A stretch of DNA of 64,000 nucleotides from Symbiopectobacterium purcellii (GCF_019797845.1 NZ_CP081864.1:3286001-3350000); one strand, 5' to 3'. Shown: positions 41,412-51,148, numbered from the stretch's first letter. Translations and numbers: made by a program. Notes: generated by a model from the sequence alone, not told the origin.

Positions 41412-42073
41412 TAACGAGACTGCGTTCCTAAAGATTGAGTGCCAGGCACCTGAATAGCGGCCTGCTGTTCTTCATCTTGCTGACCTTGCAACGGCTCCGA
41501 ATGGAGGCGGCGCTGCAATTCATAGTCCTGCAACATGACATTGATGCGGTTGCGCTGTGCTTCAACCTGACGTTGACCACCGTGCGACACCACGTTTTCA
41601 GACGGTACGCCCAGGCTGACCGGAGAGGCGGTGCCCATGGCGGGAAGCGTACTAAACGCAGGCATGTCGTTTTGCGCTTCCGGTGCTTGATCCGGAGAGC
41701 GTTGCATTTGCACGCCAACGATCACGGCCAGTGAGACACAGGCGGCTACACCGACCTGAGTCAACTGGCTTGCCCAAGGGCGCACTTTGTCCCAGAACGA
41801 CAAACGCGACCAGGTATCGGGATGAGGCTGTGCTTCGGGAATAGCCTGAGGCGCAATGCGCACCGGCTCTTCGGCAATCGCCTGCGCAACGCGTGCGGCA
41901 ATGTCGATTTCAATGACACTCTGCGCTACGTCACCACGCAGCGTATCGCGAATCAAATGGTAGCTTTGCCAACTTTTTTGCAGTTCAGCATCCCGCCCCA
42001 ATGTGTTAAGCAGTTCGGTATCCGCTGCCTCGCCGTCCATTAAAGCGGAAAGTTTCTCTTTCTGCATACCCAT
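41411..42073 (-). CDS. rseA: Anti-sigma-E factor RseA
   Basis: Single-pass membrane anti-sigma factor. The cytoplasmic N-terminal domain (about 1-100, starting MGMQKEKLSALMDGE) binds RpoE; a TM helix follows (VGVAACVSLAVIVGVQM, about 106-122), then a periplasmic domain cleaved by DegS under envelope stress and bound by RseB. 220 residues, similar to E. coli (216). It starts 44 bp after the rpoE stop. Confidence 0.98.
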   Translation of the reverse strand: MGMQKEKLSALMDGEAADTELLNTLGRDAELQKSWQSYHLIRDTLRGDVAQSVIEIDIAARVAQAIAEEPVRIAPQAIPEAQPHPDTWSRLSFWDKVRPWASQLTQVGVAACVSLAVIVGVQMQRSPDQAPEAQNDMPAFSTLPAMGTASPVSLGVPSENVVSHGGQRQVEAQRNRINVMLQDYELQRRLHSEPLQGQQDEEQQAAIQVPGTQSLGTQSR

Positions 42074-42117
42074 ACCCTTACCTTGTCAAATCCATCATGG
42101 TTAAAGCGAAAACCGGG

Positions 42118-42693
42118 TTAACGTTGAATTAGCGGTTGTACTTTGTTATCGATCGCTTCTCGCGCACGGAATATGCGAGAACGAACAGTGCCGACCGGGC
42201 AATCCATAATGGCGGCTATTTCTTCATAACTCAGGCCATCAAGTTCGCGTAGCGTAATCGCCATCCGTAAATCTTCTGGCAACGCTTCAATGGTTCGAAA
42301 CACGATACTTCTCAATTCCTCTGACAACATTAAGTTCTCAGGGTTCGATATTTCTTTTAATGCGCTGGCGGTTTCATAATTTTCAGCGTCATTGGCATCA
42401 ACGTCGCTCGACGGTGGTCGCCGCCCCTGAGCAACCAGATAATTTTTGGCCGTATTGACCGCAATGCGATGCAGCCAGGTGTAGAATGCACTATCGCCGC
42501 GAAAAGACTCCAACGCGCGATAGGCTTTAATAAACGACTCCTGCACCACATCCGGCACATCCCCAGGAGGAACGTACCGTGACACCAGGTTCGCCACTTT
42601 GTGCTGGTAGCGCACCACCAGCAAATTAAAAGATTTCTGGTCGCCTTTCTGGACACGTTCGACCAGAATGCGATCCGCTAGCTGCTCGCTCAT
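42118..42693 (-). CDS. rpoE: RNA polymerase sigma factor RpoE (sigma-E)
   Basis: ECF sigma factor for the envelope-stress response. ATG at 42693 (MSEQLADRILVERV) gives 191 residues, as in E. coli; the frame is open 27 codons further up to ATG 42774, but that lies at the predicted transcription start. Region 2 carries DVVQESFIKAYRALESFRGDSAFYTWLHRIAVNTAKN; region 4 carries MDCPVGTVRSRIFRAREAI. A sigmaE promoter at 42783-42810 indicates positive autoregulation. First gene of rpoE-rseABC. Confidence 0.99.
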   Translation of the reverse strand: MSEQLADRILVERVQKGDQKSFNLLVVRYQHKVANLVSRYVPPGDVPDVVQESFIKAYRALESFRGDSAFYTWLHRIAVNTAKNYLVAQGRRPPSSDVDANDAENYETASALKEISNPENLMLSEELRSIVFRTIEALPEDLRMAITLRELDGLSYEEIAAIMDCPVGTVRSRIFRAREAIDNKVQPLIQR

Positions 42694-42782
42694 CCGAGGT
42701 AATGTCTCCTCAAACCGTTCTCCACACGTAAAAATAGTACTGCCAGCCATGTCGTTATTGAATAATCTGAGCAAGCTGTAAG

Positions 42783-42810
42783 TCGGACATCACCGGTGAA
42801 AAAAAGTTCC
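42783..42810 (-). promoter_or_regulatory. Sigma-E promoter of rpoE
   Basis: Minus strand: GGAACTT, 16-nt spacer, TCCGA; the sigmaE consensus is GGAACTT-N16-TCTGA. It lies about 90 bp upstream of the rpoE start, as expected for the autoregulated promoter. Confidence 0.85.
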
Positions 42811-43011
42811 CGATAACGTTGGTTCCTTCTTCTTTATTTGTGCTGCTCAGCCTGCCCCATGTGTCTTCGCGCGTCGGCGTTTACATCCGTACACGTCGCG
42901 CAGCTTTCTGTTCTTAAGCGGGGACAGTCAGGGGATCATACGCGAAAAATCGTTCAATAGCACCGTTAGCACTCTGAGAGTGCCCCGCCCTCGTTAACGA
43001 CAAGGAATATC

Positions 43012-43758
43012 CTACATAAATAAATAGAAATCCTTGGTCAATGCACGGAAATCATCAGAGTAGCTGCCATCTTCTGCGCGAACAATCAGCATTCGCCCCT
43101 CGCAGGAGCCTACTTGCTTCGCCAGGGTCAACAGCTCCCGATGCGGTTGGCCTTCAGCCCTCTCTCGCACCGCCAGCCGCTGACGTATCGACCACCCTTG
43201 TTGGCATGCCGTGATGCAAAAATCACTGGATACCTGACGTGGTAGTACAACACAGAAACGCCCTTCCGGCTCCAGCAGCCAGTAAGCACAATGGAGTAAG
43301 GTTTCATGGGACAAACTCTCGGTATAGCGGGCCGTGCTGCGCGCCTCGGTCCTGCACGCACTACCGGGTGCAAAATAAGGAGGGTTACTGACAATCAACG
43401 CGTAACGTGATGCCGTTTGTGCCGTAAACGTCTCAATATCACGATTTACCACGCTGATACGTGATGCCCACGGAGAAGCCTGCCGATTCTCTTGTGCCTG
43501 CATGCTGGCGTCAGGCTCTACCTCAACCGCATCAATCGTCACCGTATCCGGGCTACGCTGTGCCAGCATCAGGGTAATAATGCCGGAACCACAGCCAATA
43601 TCCAGCACACACCCCGTTTGCGGCACCGGAGCCCAGGCACCGAGCAAAATGGCATCCGTACCCACTTTCATCGCACACCGATCGTGCGCGACAAAAAATT
43701 GTTTAAACGTGAACCCGTTGCGCCGCAATGTTTGTGCTCGCGCTGCGTGCTGATGCAT
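43012..43758 (-). CDS. trmN6: tRNA1(Val) (adenine(37)-N6)-methyltransferase
   Basis: SAM-dependent methyltransferase that makes m6A37 in tRNA1-Val. ATG at 43758, 10 nt after GGAGGAG, gives 248 residues; the longer frame to 43905 runs into the ERIC element and is not coding. Homology to E. coli YfiC starts at LRRNGFTFKQFFVAHDRC; SAM motif DIGCGSGIITLMLAQR and catalytic NPPY (VSNPPYF) are intact. It is divergent from srmB, with a full ERIC copy in the shared upstream region. Two tRNA-Val(UAC) genes, possible substrates, lie at 50048 and 50227. Confidence 0.95.
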   Translation of the reverse strand: MHQHAARAQTLRRNGFTFKQFFVAHDRCAMKVGTDAILLGAWAPVPQTGCVLDIGCGSGIITLMLAQRSPDTVTIDAVEVEPDASMQAQENRQASPWASRISVVNRDIETFTAQTASRYALIVSNPPYFAPGSACRTEARSTARYTESLSHETLLHCAYWLLEPEGRFCVVLPRQVSSDFCITACQQGWSIRQRLAVRERAEGQPHRELLTLAKQVGSCEGRMLIVRAEDGSYSDDFRALTKDFYLFM

Positions 43759-43868
43759 GATGAACTGCTCCTCCTGAAAACCGCCGTAGCATAAGGGAAT
43801 CCCTGCACCAGGGAAAGCACCCCGCCGAGCAAAGCGTGTTAATCGGTAAAGCATGAAATATAGGGGTA

Positions 43869-43995
43869 TATACCCAAAATAATTCGGGTTGCAAGAAGGC
43901 GGCAAGAGGGAGAATCCCGATGAGCTTACTCAGATAAGTGATTCGGGCGAACGAGTGCAGCCAACGCACAGGCAACGTGAAGTATGATGGGTATA
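43869..43995. repeat. ERIC element, full length (127 bp)
   Basis: Ends TATACCC/GGGTATA, centre GATGAGCTTACTCAGATAAG followed by TGATTCGGGCGA. Very similar to the copy at 32596. It fills the divergent promoter region of trmN6 and srmB, ending 63 bp before the srmB start, so it will be transcribed as part of one or both leaders. Confidence 0.9.
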
Positions 43996-44058
43996 TAAAC
44001 AGATGATGAAGTACAGGCGTAATGCGTCTATAATCAGCGCCCCAAACAGAGGTAGACC

Positions 44059-45396
44059 ATGACTGCAACCCAATTTTCCGATCTTGATCTTGATGAAAGC
44101 CTGTTAGATGCCTTGCGCGATATGGGCTACGAGCGCCCCACTGCCATTCAACTCGCGGCGATCCCACCCGCTATGGACGGGAGAGATGTCCTGGGATCCG
44201 CGCCAACAGGAACAGGAAAAACAGCAGCCTATCTGCTGCCGGTGTTGCAGCATCTGATTGACTTCCCGCGTAAAAAATCAGGACCACCGCGTATTCTGAT
44301 CGTCACGCCTACGCGTGAACTGGCGATGCAGGTGGCCGAACAGGCCAAAGCATTGGCGGCACATACCCATCTGGACGTGGCAACCATCACTGGCGGTGTG
44401 GCCTACATGAACCACGCTGAAGTCTTCAGCGAGAACCAGGATATTGTGGTGGCGACAACAGGGCGTCTGCTGCAATACATCAAAGAAGAAAACTTTGACT
44501 GCCGCGCGGTGGAAACGCTGATTCTGGACGAAGCAGATCGTATGCTCGACATGGGGTTTGCTCAGGATATCGAACATATTGCCGGTGAAACTCGCTGGCG
44601 CACACAAACCTTGCTGTTTTCCGCCACGCTGGAAGGCAATGCCGTCAAGGATTTCGCAGAGCGACTGTTAAAAGAACCGGTAGAGATAGAAGCCGACCCT
44701 TCACGACGTGAACGCAAAAAGATTCTGCAATGGTTTTACCGCGCCGATGATACTGAACACAAAACCGCGCTGCTGGCACATTTGCTGAAACAACCGGAAA
44801 CCACCCGCGCCATTGTGTTTGTACGTAAGCGCGAGCGCGTGCATGAACTCGCAGCCTGGCTACGCGAAGCGGGGATCAACAGCTGCCATCTGGAAGGCGA
44901 AATGGTGCAGGCCAAGCGTAATCAGGCCATCACACGTCTGAGCGAGGGTTTGGTCAATGTATTGATTGCTACAGACATTGCCGCTCGCGGATTGGATATC
45001 AACGATGTCAGTCACGTCTTCAACTTTGACTTACCGCTCACGGCCGATATCTACTTGCACCGTATTGGGCGTACCGGACGCGCTGGCAAAAAAGGGTGTG
45101 CCATCTCATTGGTAGAAGCCCACGATCATTTGCTGCTTGGTAAAATCAGCCGTTACTTAAATGAGCCGTTAAAAGCGCGCGTCATCGATGAACTGCGTCC
45201 GAAAACCAAAGCGCCAAGCGAAAAAACCAACGGTAAGCCGTCGAAAAAAGTGCTGGCCAAGCGTGCTGAAGAGAAGAAAAAGAAGAAAGAGAAAGAAAAA
45301 ACCAAGGTGAAAGTGCGCCACCGCGACAGCAAGAACGTCGGCAAGCGCCGCCAGCCTGCGCAGAAAACGGACGATACGCCTTCAGGCGCAGAGTGA
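44059..45396 (+). CDS. srmB: ATP-dependent RNA helicase SrmB
   Basis: DEAD-box helicase for early 50S ribosome assembly. 445 residues: Q-motif region (YERPTAIQLAAIPPAMDGRD), Walker A SAPTGTGKT, PTRELAMQ, DEAD in LILDEADRMLDMGF, SAT, ATDIAARGLDI and HRIGRTGRAG, then a Lys-rich tail typical of SrmB. Followed by a bidirectional terminator shared with grcA. Confidence 0.98.
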   Translation: MTATQFSDLDLDESLLDALRDMGYERPTAIQLAAIPPAMDGRDVLGSAPTGTGKTAAYLLPVLQHLIDFPRKKSGPPRILIVTPTRELAMQVAEQAKALAAHTHLDVATITGGVAYMNHAEVFSENQDIVVATTGRLLQYIKEENFDCRAVETLILDEADRMLDMGFAQDIEHIAGETRWRTQTLLFSATLEGNAVKDFAERLLKEPVEIEADPSRRERKKILQWFYRADDTEHKTALLAHLLKQPETTRAIVFVRKRERVHELAAWLREAGINSCHLEGEMVQAKRNQAITRLSEGLVNVLIATDIAARGLDINDVSHVFNFDLPLTADIYLHRIGRTGRAGKKGCAISLVEAHDHLLLGKISRYLNEPLKARVIDELRPKTKAPSEKTNGKPSKKVLAKRAEEKKKKKEKEKTKVKVRHRDSKNVGKRRQPAQKTDDTPSGAE

Positions 45397-45450
45397 TTCC
45401 GTTTCGATACCGCCTCCCGGCACTCACGCCGGGAACCAACATCGAGCACA

Positions 45451-45476
45451 AAAAAAGGAGCTTTCGCTCCTTTTTT
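45451..45476. terminator. Bidirectional terminator between srmB and grcA
   Basis: AAAAAAGGAGC-TTTC-GCTCCTTTTTT: 5-bp GC stem with A6 and T6 flanks, working for both convergent genes. Confidence 0.9.
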
Positions 45477-45494
45477 ATTACCGCAACTGCACGC

Positions 45495-45878
45495 TTACAG
45501 ACTTTCAGTGAAAGTACGCGTAATCACGTCACGTTGTTGTTCAGGGGTCAGTGAGTTGAAACGCACTGCATAACCTGAAACACGGATGGTCAACTGCGGG
45601 TATTTTTCCGGATGTTTTACCGCATCTTCCAGCGTTTCACGGCGCAGAACGTTCACGTTCAGGTGTTGACCACCTTCCACGCGCACTTCAGGTTTGATTT
45701 CCAACGGAACTTCACGATATTCAAACTGACCCAGATCGCTCACAGGAACGATTTGATCTTCACTGTAATCCGCTTTTGCGCAAACGCAGCGTGCTTCTGA
45801 TTTTTCTTCATCAAGCAGCCAGAAAGAGTTAACCAGAGCGTTGTTGTTAGCTTTAGTAATTTGAATGCCAGTAACCAT
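45495..45878 (-). CDS. grcA: Autonomous glycyl radical cofactor GrcA (YfiD)
   Basis: Small glycyl-radical spare part that restores oxygen-damaged pyruvate formate-lyase. ATG at 45878 ([16 protein letters not shown]), preceded by GGAGG, gives 127 residues, the E. coli length. The C-terminal glycyl-radical segment [20 protein letters not shown] is intact. Two FNR sites upstream (46014-46027 and 46067-46080) indicate anaerobic and microaerobic control. Confidence 0.98.
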   Translation of the reverse strand: MVTGIQITKANNNALVNSFWLLDEEKSEARCVCAKADYSEDQIVPVSDLGQFEYREVPLEIKPEVRVEGGQHLNVNVLRRETLEDAVKHPEKYPQLTIRVSGYAVRFNSLTPEQQRDVITRTFTESL

Positions 45879-46013
45879 AATTGCCTCCGTAAAACAGCAG
45901 AATCGTGTCTGAACCTGGGAAGGGTTGTCATACTCACCGACACGAGGTTTTAACCACAAAATGAAATTCACTTACCTTGTGTAGTTATATACCAGTACCT
46001 TAGCCGCCAATCT

Positions 46014-46080
46014 TTGATTTAAATCAATTAATTCAGGGTGCGGAAATCAGGGTTGATGGCAATTAATTGTTTTACATCAA
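46014..46080 (-). promoter_or_regulatory. Tandem FNR sites upstream of grcA
   Basis: Perfect FNR box TTGATTTAAATCAA at 46014-46027 and a second site TTGTTTTACATCAA (half-site TTGTT plus ATCAA) at 46067-46080. Centres are 53 bp apart, the same spacing as the -40.5 and -93.5 sites of E. coli yfiD, where the upstream dimer lowers expression under full anaerobiosis. The rest of the 45879-46237 gap is AT-rich with no gene. Confidence 0.85.
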
Positions 46081-46237
46081 TTTTAACTCAAAGGGGTGAT
46101 GCAATTTTTTTGTAAATTTTCAACTTTTTTATAATCATCCCTTCACTACCCTCAACTTTCCCACCACAGTGTTTTACCTTGAGAGCAGAGATCGGTAAGC
46201 TACAGCCCTCTTTCACAACACCCGCATCGAGGACAGG

Positions 46238-46933
46238 ATGACAACCGAACTAACGTGGCATGACGTTTTGGCACAGGAAAAAGAGCAGCCTTATTTTGTG
46301 CAAACGTTGACGTTTGTCGGCAATGCCCGCGCCGAAGGAAAGGTAATTTATCCCCCGCAGAAAGATGTGTTTAACGCCTTTCGCTATACGGAGTTCAATC
46401 AGGTAAAGGTCGTGATCCTGGGACAAGACCCCTATCACGGGCCTAATCAAGCGCACGGCCTGTCATTCTCCGTCCGTCCGGGCATTCCCGCACCGCCGTC
46501 ATTAATGAACATGTACAAAGAGCTGGCGAACGATATTCCCGGTTTTACGATCCCGCGGCATGGTTGTCTGCAAAGCTGGGCGGAGCAAGGTGTGTTGCTG
46601 TTAAACACCGTGTTAACGGTAGAGGCCGGTCAAGCGCATTCCCACGCCAACCTCGGCTGGGAAACCTTTACCGATCGCGTGATTAGCGCGTTAAATGAAA
46701 AACGCGAAGGCATCGTGTTTCTGTTATGGGGAGCACACGCGCAGAAAAAAGGCAGCATTATCGATACGCAGCGCCACCATGTGCTGAAATCCCCACACCC
46801 GTCACCGCTGTCAGCACACCGTGGCTTTCTGGGCTGTCACCACTTTTCCAAGACGAATCAGTTACTGCAACAGCAAGGGCAGCCGCCAATTGATTGGATG
46901 CCGCAGCTACCGGATTCAGCAACAGATCAGTAA
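46238..46933 (+). CDS. ung: Uracil-DNA glycosylase
   Basis: Excises uracil from DNA. 231 residues with the catalytic water-activating loop [18 protein letters not shown] (Asp) and the Leu-intercalation loop [14 protein letters not shown] (His). Divergent from grcA, as in E. coli. Its 3' flank carries a large-loop dyad (46941-46949 with 46975-46983) without T tract. Confidence 0.98.
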   Translation: MTTELTWHDVLAQEKEQPYFVQTLTFVGNARAEGKVIYPPQKDVFNAFRYTEFNQVKVVILGQDPYHGPNQAHGLSFSVRPGIPAPPSLMNMYKELANDIPGFTIPRHGCLQSWAEQGVLLLNTVLTVEAGQAHSHANLGWETFTDRVISALNEKREGIVFLLWGAHAQKKGSIIDTQRHHVLKSPHPSPLSAHRGFLGCHHFSKTNQLLQQQGQPPIDWMPQLPDSATDQ

Positions 46934-47062
46934 TGCCGCCAGTTCGCAAGCAGTGCTACAGCAATGCAAATCGTTTGCGAACTGAGCCCACAGCAAGACT
47001 TTACTGCGCTATAGCGATCGTTTGGAGGACAATGCAGGAAAAAAAACGAAAATAAGAAGGAG

Positions 47063-47138
<76 letters not shown>

Positions 47139-47377
47139 ATTACACCAGACGGTGACACTGATTGTCTGTGTGAACGGCCAGAATAATATGCAACCCGCTC
47201 AGGTGTGTCAACGGCTAAATCTCTTTCTGCTGTCAACCGCTGAAAAAGCCGCCAGCGCGCCGCTTTTATCAACGCTTTTAGCGTAATACCGCATATAAGA
47301 ACAGAAAAAAACGCTGGTAATGATAACGGGTTTTATTATCATCTTTTACTCATCCATCAGAACCTTAACAGGTCATT

Positions 47378-48262
47378 ATGCGCTATTTGCCCGTTGTGCT
47401 TATTACTCTGATCGCCTCCAGCCTTTTACCCGCGCGGGCACAGCCCCCTGTCGCTACGCTCTCTGAAAACGCAAAACGCTACTTCAGCATTGAGCAACAC
47501 GATATGGAAAGCCCCCGTCAGCTTCAGTACCGTGTCTTTATCGCTACGCCACGCGATATTACCGCACAGGAGAAACGTCCGGTGCTCTATGTACTGGACG
47601 CCAATGCCCAGTTCCCGCTGGCGGTCAACAGTTACACCCCCGCGCAGGGGCCTGCGCCTGTGATTGTCGGCATCGGCTATCGTATTGATCAAGGTTATGA
47701 CATTCCTGCCCGCACCCGTGACTACACGCCGCCGACCCCAACAATCGATCCGGATTTTGGGGCGGGCGGGGAAGCCGAGCAGTTTTATCAGTTTATCCAA
47801 CACAGTGTAAAACCGTGGGTAGAAACACACGCCCCCGTTAATCCACAGCAGCAAACACTCGCCGGCCACTCCTTTGGCGGGTTATTCGTGCTGTTTACCC
47901 TGTTTAATCATGGGGAATCCTTCCAGCGCTATCTGGCTGCCAGCCCGTCTATCTGGTGGGGAGACGGTGTAGTCATCCCCAAACGTTCACCGCTGCTTAC
48001 GGCACACCCTACGTCAATCACGATAAGCGTAGGCGAATATGAAGAGAAGCCCCCCAAAGCCGATCCCAACCAACCGGTCGATCCGAAACGCGCCAAGCGT
48101 CAGGCACAGCGTACCATGGTAACCAAAGCGCGCGATCTGGCGGCGCAATTGCACACCGAAAATCCTGCGGCCAGCTTTATCCTGTTCGAAGGTAAACACC
48201 ATGGCAGTGTGATCCCCGATGCAATGGCAAAGGCGGTAGAAGTGACCATTCAGCCACAGTGA
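47378..48262 (+). CDS. Periplasmic alpha/beta-hydrolase, IroE/BesA-like esterase
   Basis: 294-residue predicted serine esterase. Signal peptide (about 1-22, cleavage near ARAQ) and the PF00756 esterase fold: YVLDANAQFP near the N-terminus, nucleophile elbow GHSFGG (Ser near 166), SPSIWWGDG, and catalytic His in FEGKHHGSV. The family includes ferric-siderophore esterases (IroE, Fes/BesA types), but no siderophore gene is nearby, so the substrate is unknown. It stands alone between tRNA-Ala and the convergent gltX. Confidence 0.85.
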   Translation: MRYLPVVLITLIASSLLPARAQPPVATLSENAKRYFSIEQHDMESPRQLQYRVFIATPRDITAQEKRPVLYVLDANAQFPLAVNSYTPAQGPAPVIVGIGYRIDQGYDIPARTRDYTPPTPTIDPDFGAGGEAEQFYQFIQHSVKPWVETHAPVNPQQQTLAGHSFGGLFVLFTLFNHGESFQRYLAASPSIWWGDGVVIPKRSPLLTAHPTSITISVGEYEEKPPKADPNQPVDPKRAKRQAQRTMVTKARDLAAQLHTENPAASFILFEGKHHGSVIPDAMAKAVEVTIQPQ

Positions 48263-48288
48263 GATCAAGATTGCCCCGAAACCGTGAA

Positions 48289-48339
48289 TAAAAAACGCCC
48301 CGTGCAGCGTACTCCTAAAAAGGAGGGCCACACGGGGCG
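48289..48339 (-). terminator. Terminator of gltX
   Basis: Minus strand: CGCCCCGTG ... CACGGGGCG (perfect 9-bp outer stem with an inner CTCC/GGAG hairpin) followed by TTTTTTATT. It may also stop the convergent esterase transcript. Confidence 0.88.
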
Positions 48340-48363
48340 TTAATCAATAGCAGGATTACGCGA

Positions 48364-49779
48364 TTATTGCTGTGCTTCACGCTCGGCGATAAAGACCAGC
48401 GCTTTATCGATGCGTGCCAATGCACGTTGCTGACCCACCGCATGCACCGTGACATCGACGCCCGGTGATTGACCCGCGCCAGTTACCGCCACACGCAGCG
48501 GCATGCCTACTTTGCCCATACCCTGTTGCAGTTCGTCCGCCGTGCCCTGAATCGCGTGGTGAATGTTTTCCGCATTCCAGTCACTGATGGCAGCCAGTTT
48601 CTCACGCACCAGTTCCAACGGCTGGCGAGCGACCGGGCGCAAGTGTTTCTTGGCGGCATCGGCATCGAACTCGGTAAAGTCTTCATAGAAATAACGGCAG
48701 GACGCTGCGATTTCTTTCAGCGTCTTGCAGCGCTCACCCAGCAGCGTCACCAGTTCGCACAGTTGCGGCCCGGTACGGGTGTCAATCCCTGCCTGCTCAA
48801 TGTGCCATGACAGGTGTGTTGCCACATATTCAGCCGGAAGATGATTGATATAGTGGTGGTTGAGCCACTGCAACTTCTCGGTATTGAAGGCACTGGCCGA
48901 TTTGCTTACCGCGTCCAGCGTAAACAGCTGCGTCATTTCGTCGATGGTGAAAATTTCCTGATCGCCATGTGACCAGCCCAAACGGACCAGATAGTTGAGC
49001 AGCGCCTCCGGCAGATAACCATCATCACGATACTGCATCACGCCCACGGCACCGTGGCGTTTGGACAGTTTCTTGCCATCATCGCCCAGAATCATCGACA
49101 CATGGGCATATTCCGGCACCGGCGCACCCAACGCTTTCAGGATATTGATTTGACGCGGGGTGTTGTTGATATGGTCTTCACCGCGAATAACGTGCGTGAT
49201 TTCCATATCCCAGTCGTCGATCACGACACAGAAGTTGTAAGTCGGCGAACCATCAGTACGGCGAATGATCAGATCGTCCAGTTCCTGATTGCTGAATTCG
49301 ATCGGACCACGAATACGGTCGTTGAAAATCACAGAACCATCTTGCGGGTTACGAAAACGTACCACGTGAGGCTCATCATCGGCATGATGCGCATGAGAAT
49401 CGCGGCAGCAGCCGTCATAGCGCGGTTTTTCACCCTTCGCCATTTGATCTTCACGCAGCGCTTCCAGACGCTCACGGCTGCAATAGCATTTGTAGGCGGT
49501 GCCCTGCACCAGCATGTCATCAATCACCGCGTTGTAGCGGTCAAAACGCTTGGTCTGGTAGTACGGGCCCTCATCCCAATCCAGGTTCAGCCAGTTCATG
49601 CCATCCATAATGGCATCAATGGCATCCTGCGTTGAACGCTCCAGGTCCGTGTCTTCAATGCGTAAAACAAACTCACCCTGATGGTGACGGGCAAAGAGCC
49701 AGGAGTAAAGCGCAGTACGAGCGCCGCCGACGTGCAAATAGCCAGTGGGACTTGGCGCGAAACGAGTTTTGATTTTCAT
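48364..49779 (-). CDS. gltX: Glutamyl-tRNA synthetase
   Basis: Class I aminoacyl-tRNA synthetase charging tRNA-Glu. 471 residues, exactly the E. coli length: HIGH-type motif [19 protein letters not shown]-type motif [12 protein letters not shown], and zinc-binding Cys segment (CYCSRERL ... CCRDSH). As in E. coli it is divergent from a tRNA-Val/tRNA-Lys operon. Confidence 0.99.
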   Translation of the reverse strand: MKIKTRFAPSPTGYLHVGGARTALYSWLFARHHQGEFVLRIEDTDLERSTQDAIDAIMDGMNWLNLDWDEGPYYQTKRFDRYNAVIDDMLVQGTAYKCYCSRERLEALREDQMAKGEKPRYDGCCRDSHAHHADDEPHVVRFRNPQDGSVIFNDRIRGPIEFSNQELDDLIIRRTDGSPTYNFCVVIDDWDMEITHVIRGEDHINNTPRQINILKALGAPVPEYAHVSMILGDDGKKLSKRHGAVGVMQYRDDGYLPEALLNYLVRLGWSHGDQEIFTIDEMTQLFTLDAVSKSASAFNTEKLQWLNHHYINHLPAEYVATHLSWHIEQAGIDTRTGPQLCELVTLLGERCKTLKEIAASCRYFYEDFTEFDADAAKKHLRPVARQPLELVREKLAAISDWNAENIHHAIQGTADELQQGMGKVGMPLRVAVTGAGQSPGVDVTVHAVGQQRALARIDKALVFIAEREAQQ

Positions 49780-50002
49780 TGGGATAATAAGCCTTGTTAC
49801 TTAAGGGCGACTGGCAGACACCAGCGACGGTTCCAGTTAAACGTTGGCGATATTCTATCACTCTGCCCTGATTCCTCAACGCTGTAACCACATTGCGCGT
49901 TGAATAGGGTGAGTATTACGCCGAATTATTGACCATGAATGCCCAGAAAAACGACGTGTTGCCTAATTTTACAACGAACACGCATTTTGCATTTAAAAAG
50001 CG

Positions 50003-50030
50003 TTGACTCACTTTCAACTATCCCTATAAT
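50003..50030 (+). promoter_or_regulatory. Strong sigma70 promoter of the tRNA-Val/Lys operon
   Basis: TTGACT, 16-nt spacer, TATAAT, followed by GCGACTCC, a GC-rich discriminator typical of stringently controlled tRNA operons. It ends 17 bp before the first tRNA. Confidence 0.88.
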
Positions 50031-50047
50031 GCGACTCCACACAGCGA

Positions 50048-50123
50048 GTGTGATTAGCTCAGCTGGGAGAGCACCTCCCTTACAAGGAGGGGGTCGGCGG
50101 TTCGATCCCGTCATCACCCACCA
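50048..50123 (+). tRNA. tRNA-Val (anticodon TAC), copy 1, with an acceptor-stem mismatch
   Basis: 76 nt with CCA, identical to copy 2 except at position 2: the 5' acceptor strand reads GTGTGAT where copy 2 and E. coli valU have GGGTGAT. Opposite is C71, so a U-C mismatch replaces G-C. Everything else, including anticodon TAC, is intact. Confidence 0.93.
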
Positions 50124-50226
50124 CTCAATTCGAGTGCCTGTTGTGTGAAGTATCATGTTGTAAAGTATCACGACATGAAGTACGACTGTGTTAGCACGGA
50201 AGTACGATGTAAGAAAAAGTGAAATT

Positions 50227-50302
50227 GGGTGATTAGCTCAGCTGGGAGAGCACCTCCCTTACAAGGAGGGGGTCGGCGGTTCGATCCCGTCATCACCCAC
50301 CA
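50227..50302 (+). tRNA. tRNA-Val (anticodon TAC), copy 2
   Basis: 76 nt with CCA; GGGTGATTAGCTCAG start, anticodon loop CTTACAA, fully paired acceptor stem. Lies 103 bp after copy 1 in the same operon. Confidence 0.97.
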
Positions 50303-50309
50303 CTTCTGC

Positions 50310-50385
50310 GGGTCGTTAGCTCAGTCGGTAGAGCAGTTGACTTTTAATCAATTGGTCGCAGGTTCGAATCCTGCACGACCCACCA
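50310..50385 (+). tRNA. tRNA-Lys (anticodon TTT)
   Basis: 76 nt with CCA; GGGTCGTTAGCTCAG start, anticodon loop CTTTTAA, T loop GGTTCGAATCC. Seven bases after tRNA-Val copy 2, co-transcribed. Confidence 0.97.
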
Positions 50386-50713
50386 TTTCCGCAGATATTC
50401 TTTCGTATACCCTTAAGCATCCTGTTTTCATCCTCTCCGGTATGGTCTTATACAGCTATATCTTCGCATTCTTTCAATCCCTCAGTTCTTGTCTTGTGCT
50501 CAGTCTGACTGACTCTCCCATGTCACTGCCTGCCTATCTTCCTAACGCTATTTTTACATCCTTCGCTTTCTCCGCACGCCACTCGCTCAAACCACAGCAA
50601 TTTTTTTGATTAGCTATGTCAAATAAATTTGTTTTCTCTGCGTCACTAAAATGGCGACACTACGCCCTGTTGTCCTTCCCACAATTTTGTGAACATACAT
50701 AGGGTTAATTATT
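50386..50713. other. Intergenic stretch between tRNA-Lys and doxX
   Basis: 328 bp. The open frame running out of the second tRNA-Val into this stretch is not a gene. I see no clear terminator after tRNA-Lys and no strong promoter for doxX; the 3' half is T-rich. Confidence 0.5.
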
Positions 50714-51148
50714 ATGATTGCTCAGCTCAATCGGTCATTCAATCGCCTCGCAGACCATCAGGATGCGGGCATTCTGTTACTGCGTCTGACCATTGGTATT
50801 TTGTTGCTGTTTCACGGTGTAGCCAAAATAGAGCACGGCGTGGGTTGGATCGTGCAAATGCTGCAAGCGGCGGGCCTGCCAGGCTTTATCGCTTACGGCG
50901 TGTACATTGGCGAAGTGGTCGCTCCGATCCTGATTATTTTGGGTGTGTTTACCCGCGTTTCCGGCCTGATTGCAGCCTTAACCTTGGTGGTTGCCACCCT
51001 GATGGTCGGTATCGGTAATTTCTTTACCCTGACCAAAGTCGGTGCCTGGGCGTTGGAAGTGGAAGCTCTCTACTTCTTCGGTGGCCTGATCATCACGCTG
51101 GTCGGCAGTGGACGTTACTCTGTAGTGTCCAACCCAGATTACCGCTGA
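50714..51148 (+). CDS. DoxX-family inner-membrane protein
   Basis: 144-residue four-helix membrane protein of the DoxX/YphA/YqjF family: ILLLRLTIGILLLFHGVAKIEHG in the first helix carries the family's conserved RLxxGxxxxxHGxxK pattern, and GVYIGEVVAPILIILG follows. Family members are associated with membrane redox or oxidative-stress functions in other bacteria; the exact role is unknown. It is a single gene followed by a symmetric terminator. Confidence 0.88.
   Translation: MIAQLNRSFNRLADHQDAGILLLRLTIGILLLFHGVAKIEHGVGWIVQMLQAAGLPGFIAYGVYIGEVVAPILIILGVFTRVSGLIAALTLVVATLMVGIGNFFTLTKVGAWALEVEALYFFGGLIITLVGSGRYSVVSNPDYR

Noticed and set aside
42694..42774. 27-codon in-frame extension of rpoE
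   Set aside because: The predicted sigmaE transcription start falls next to codon 1 of the extension, leaving no leader, and E. coli homology starts at MSEQL.
43759..43905. N-terminal extension of TrmN6 from ATG 43905
   Set aside because: The extension translates part of the ERIC element; ATG 43758 has GGAGGAG and matches the family N-terminus.
50229..50609. 126-codon open frame starting inside tRNA-Val copy 2
   Set aside because: It runs through two tRNA genes; the rest has no recognisable content.
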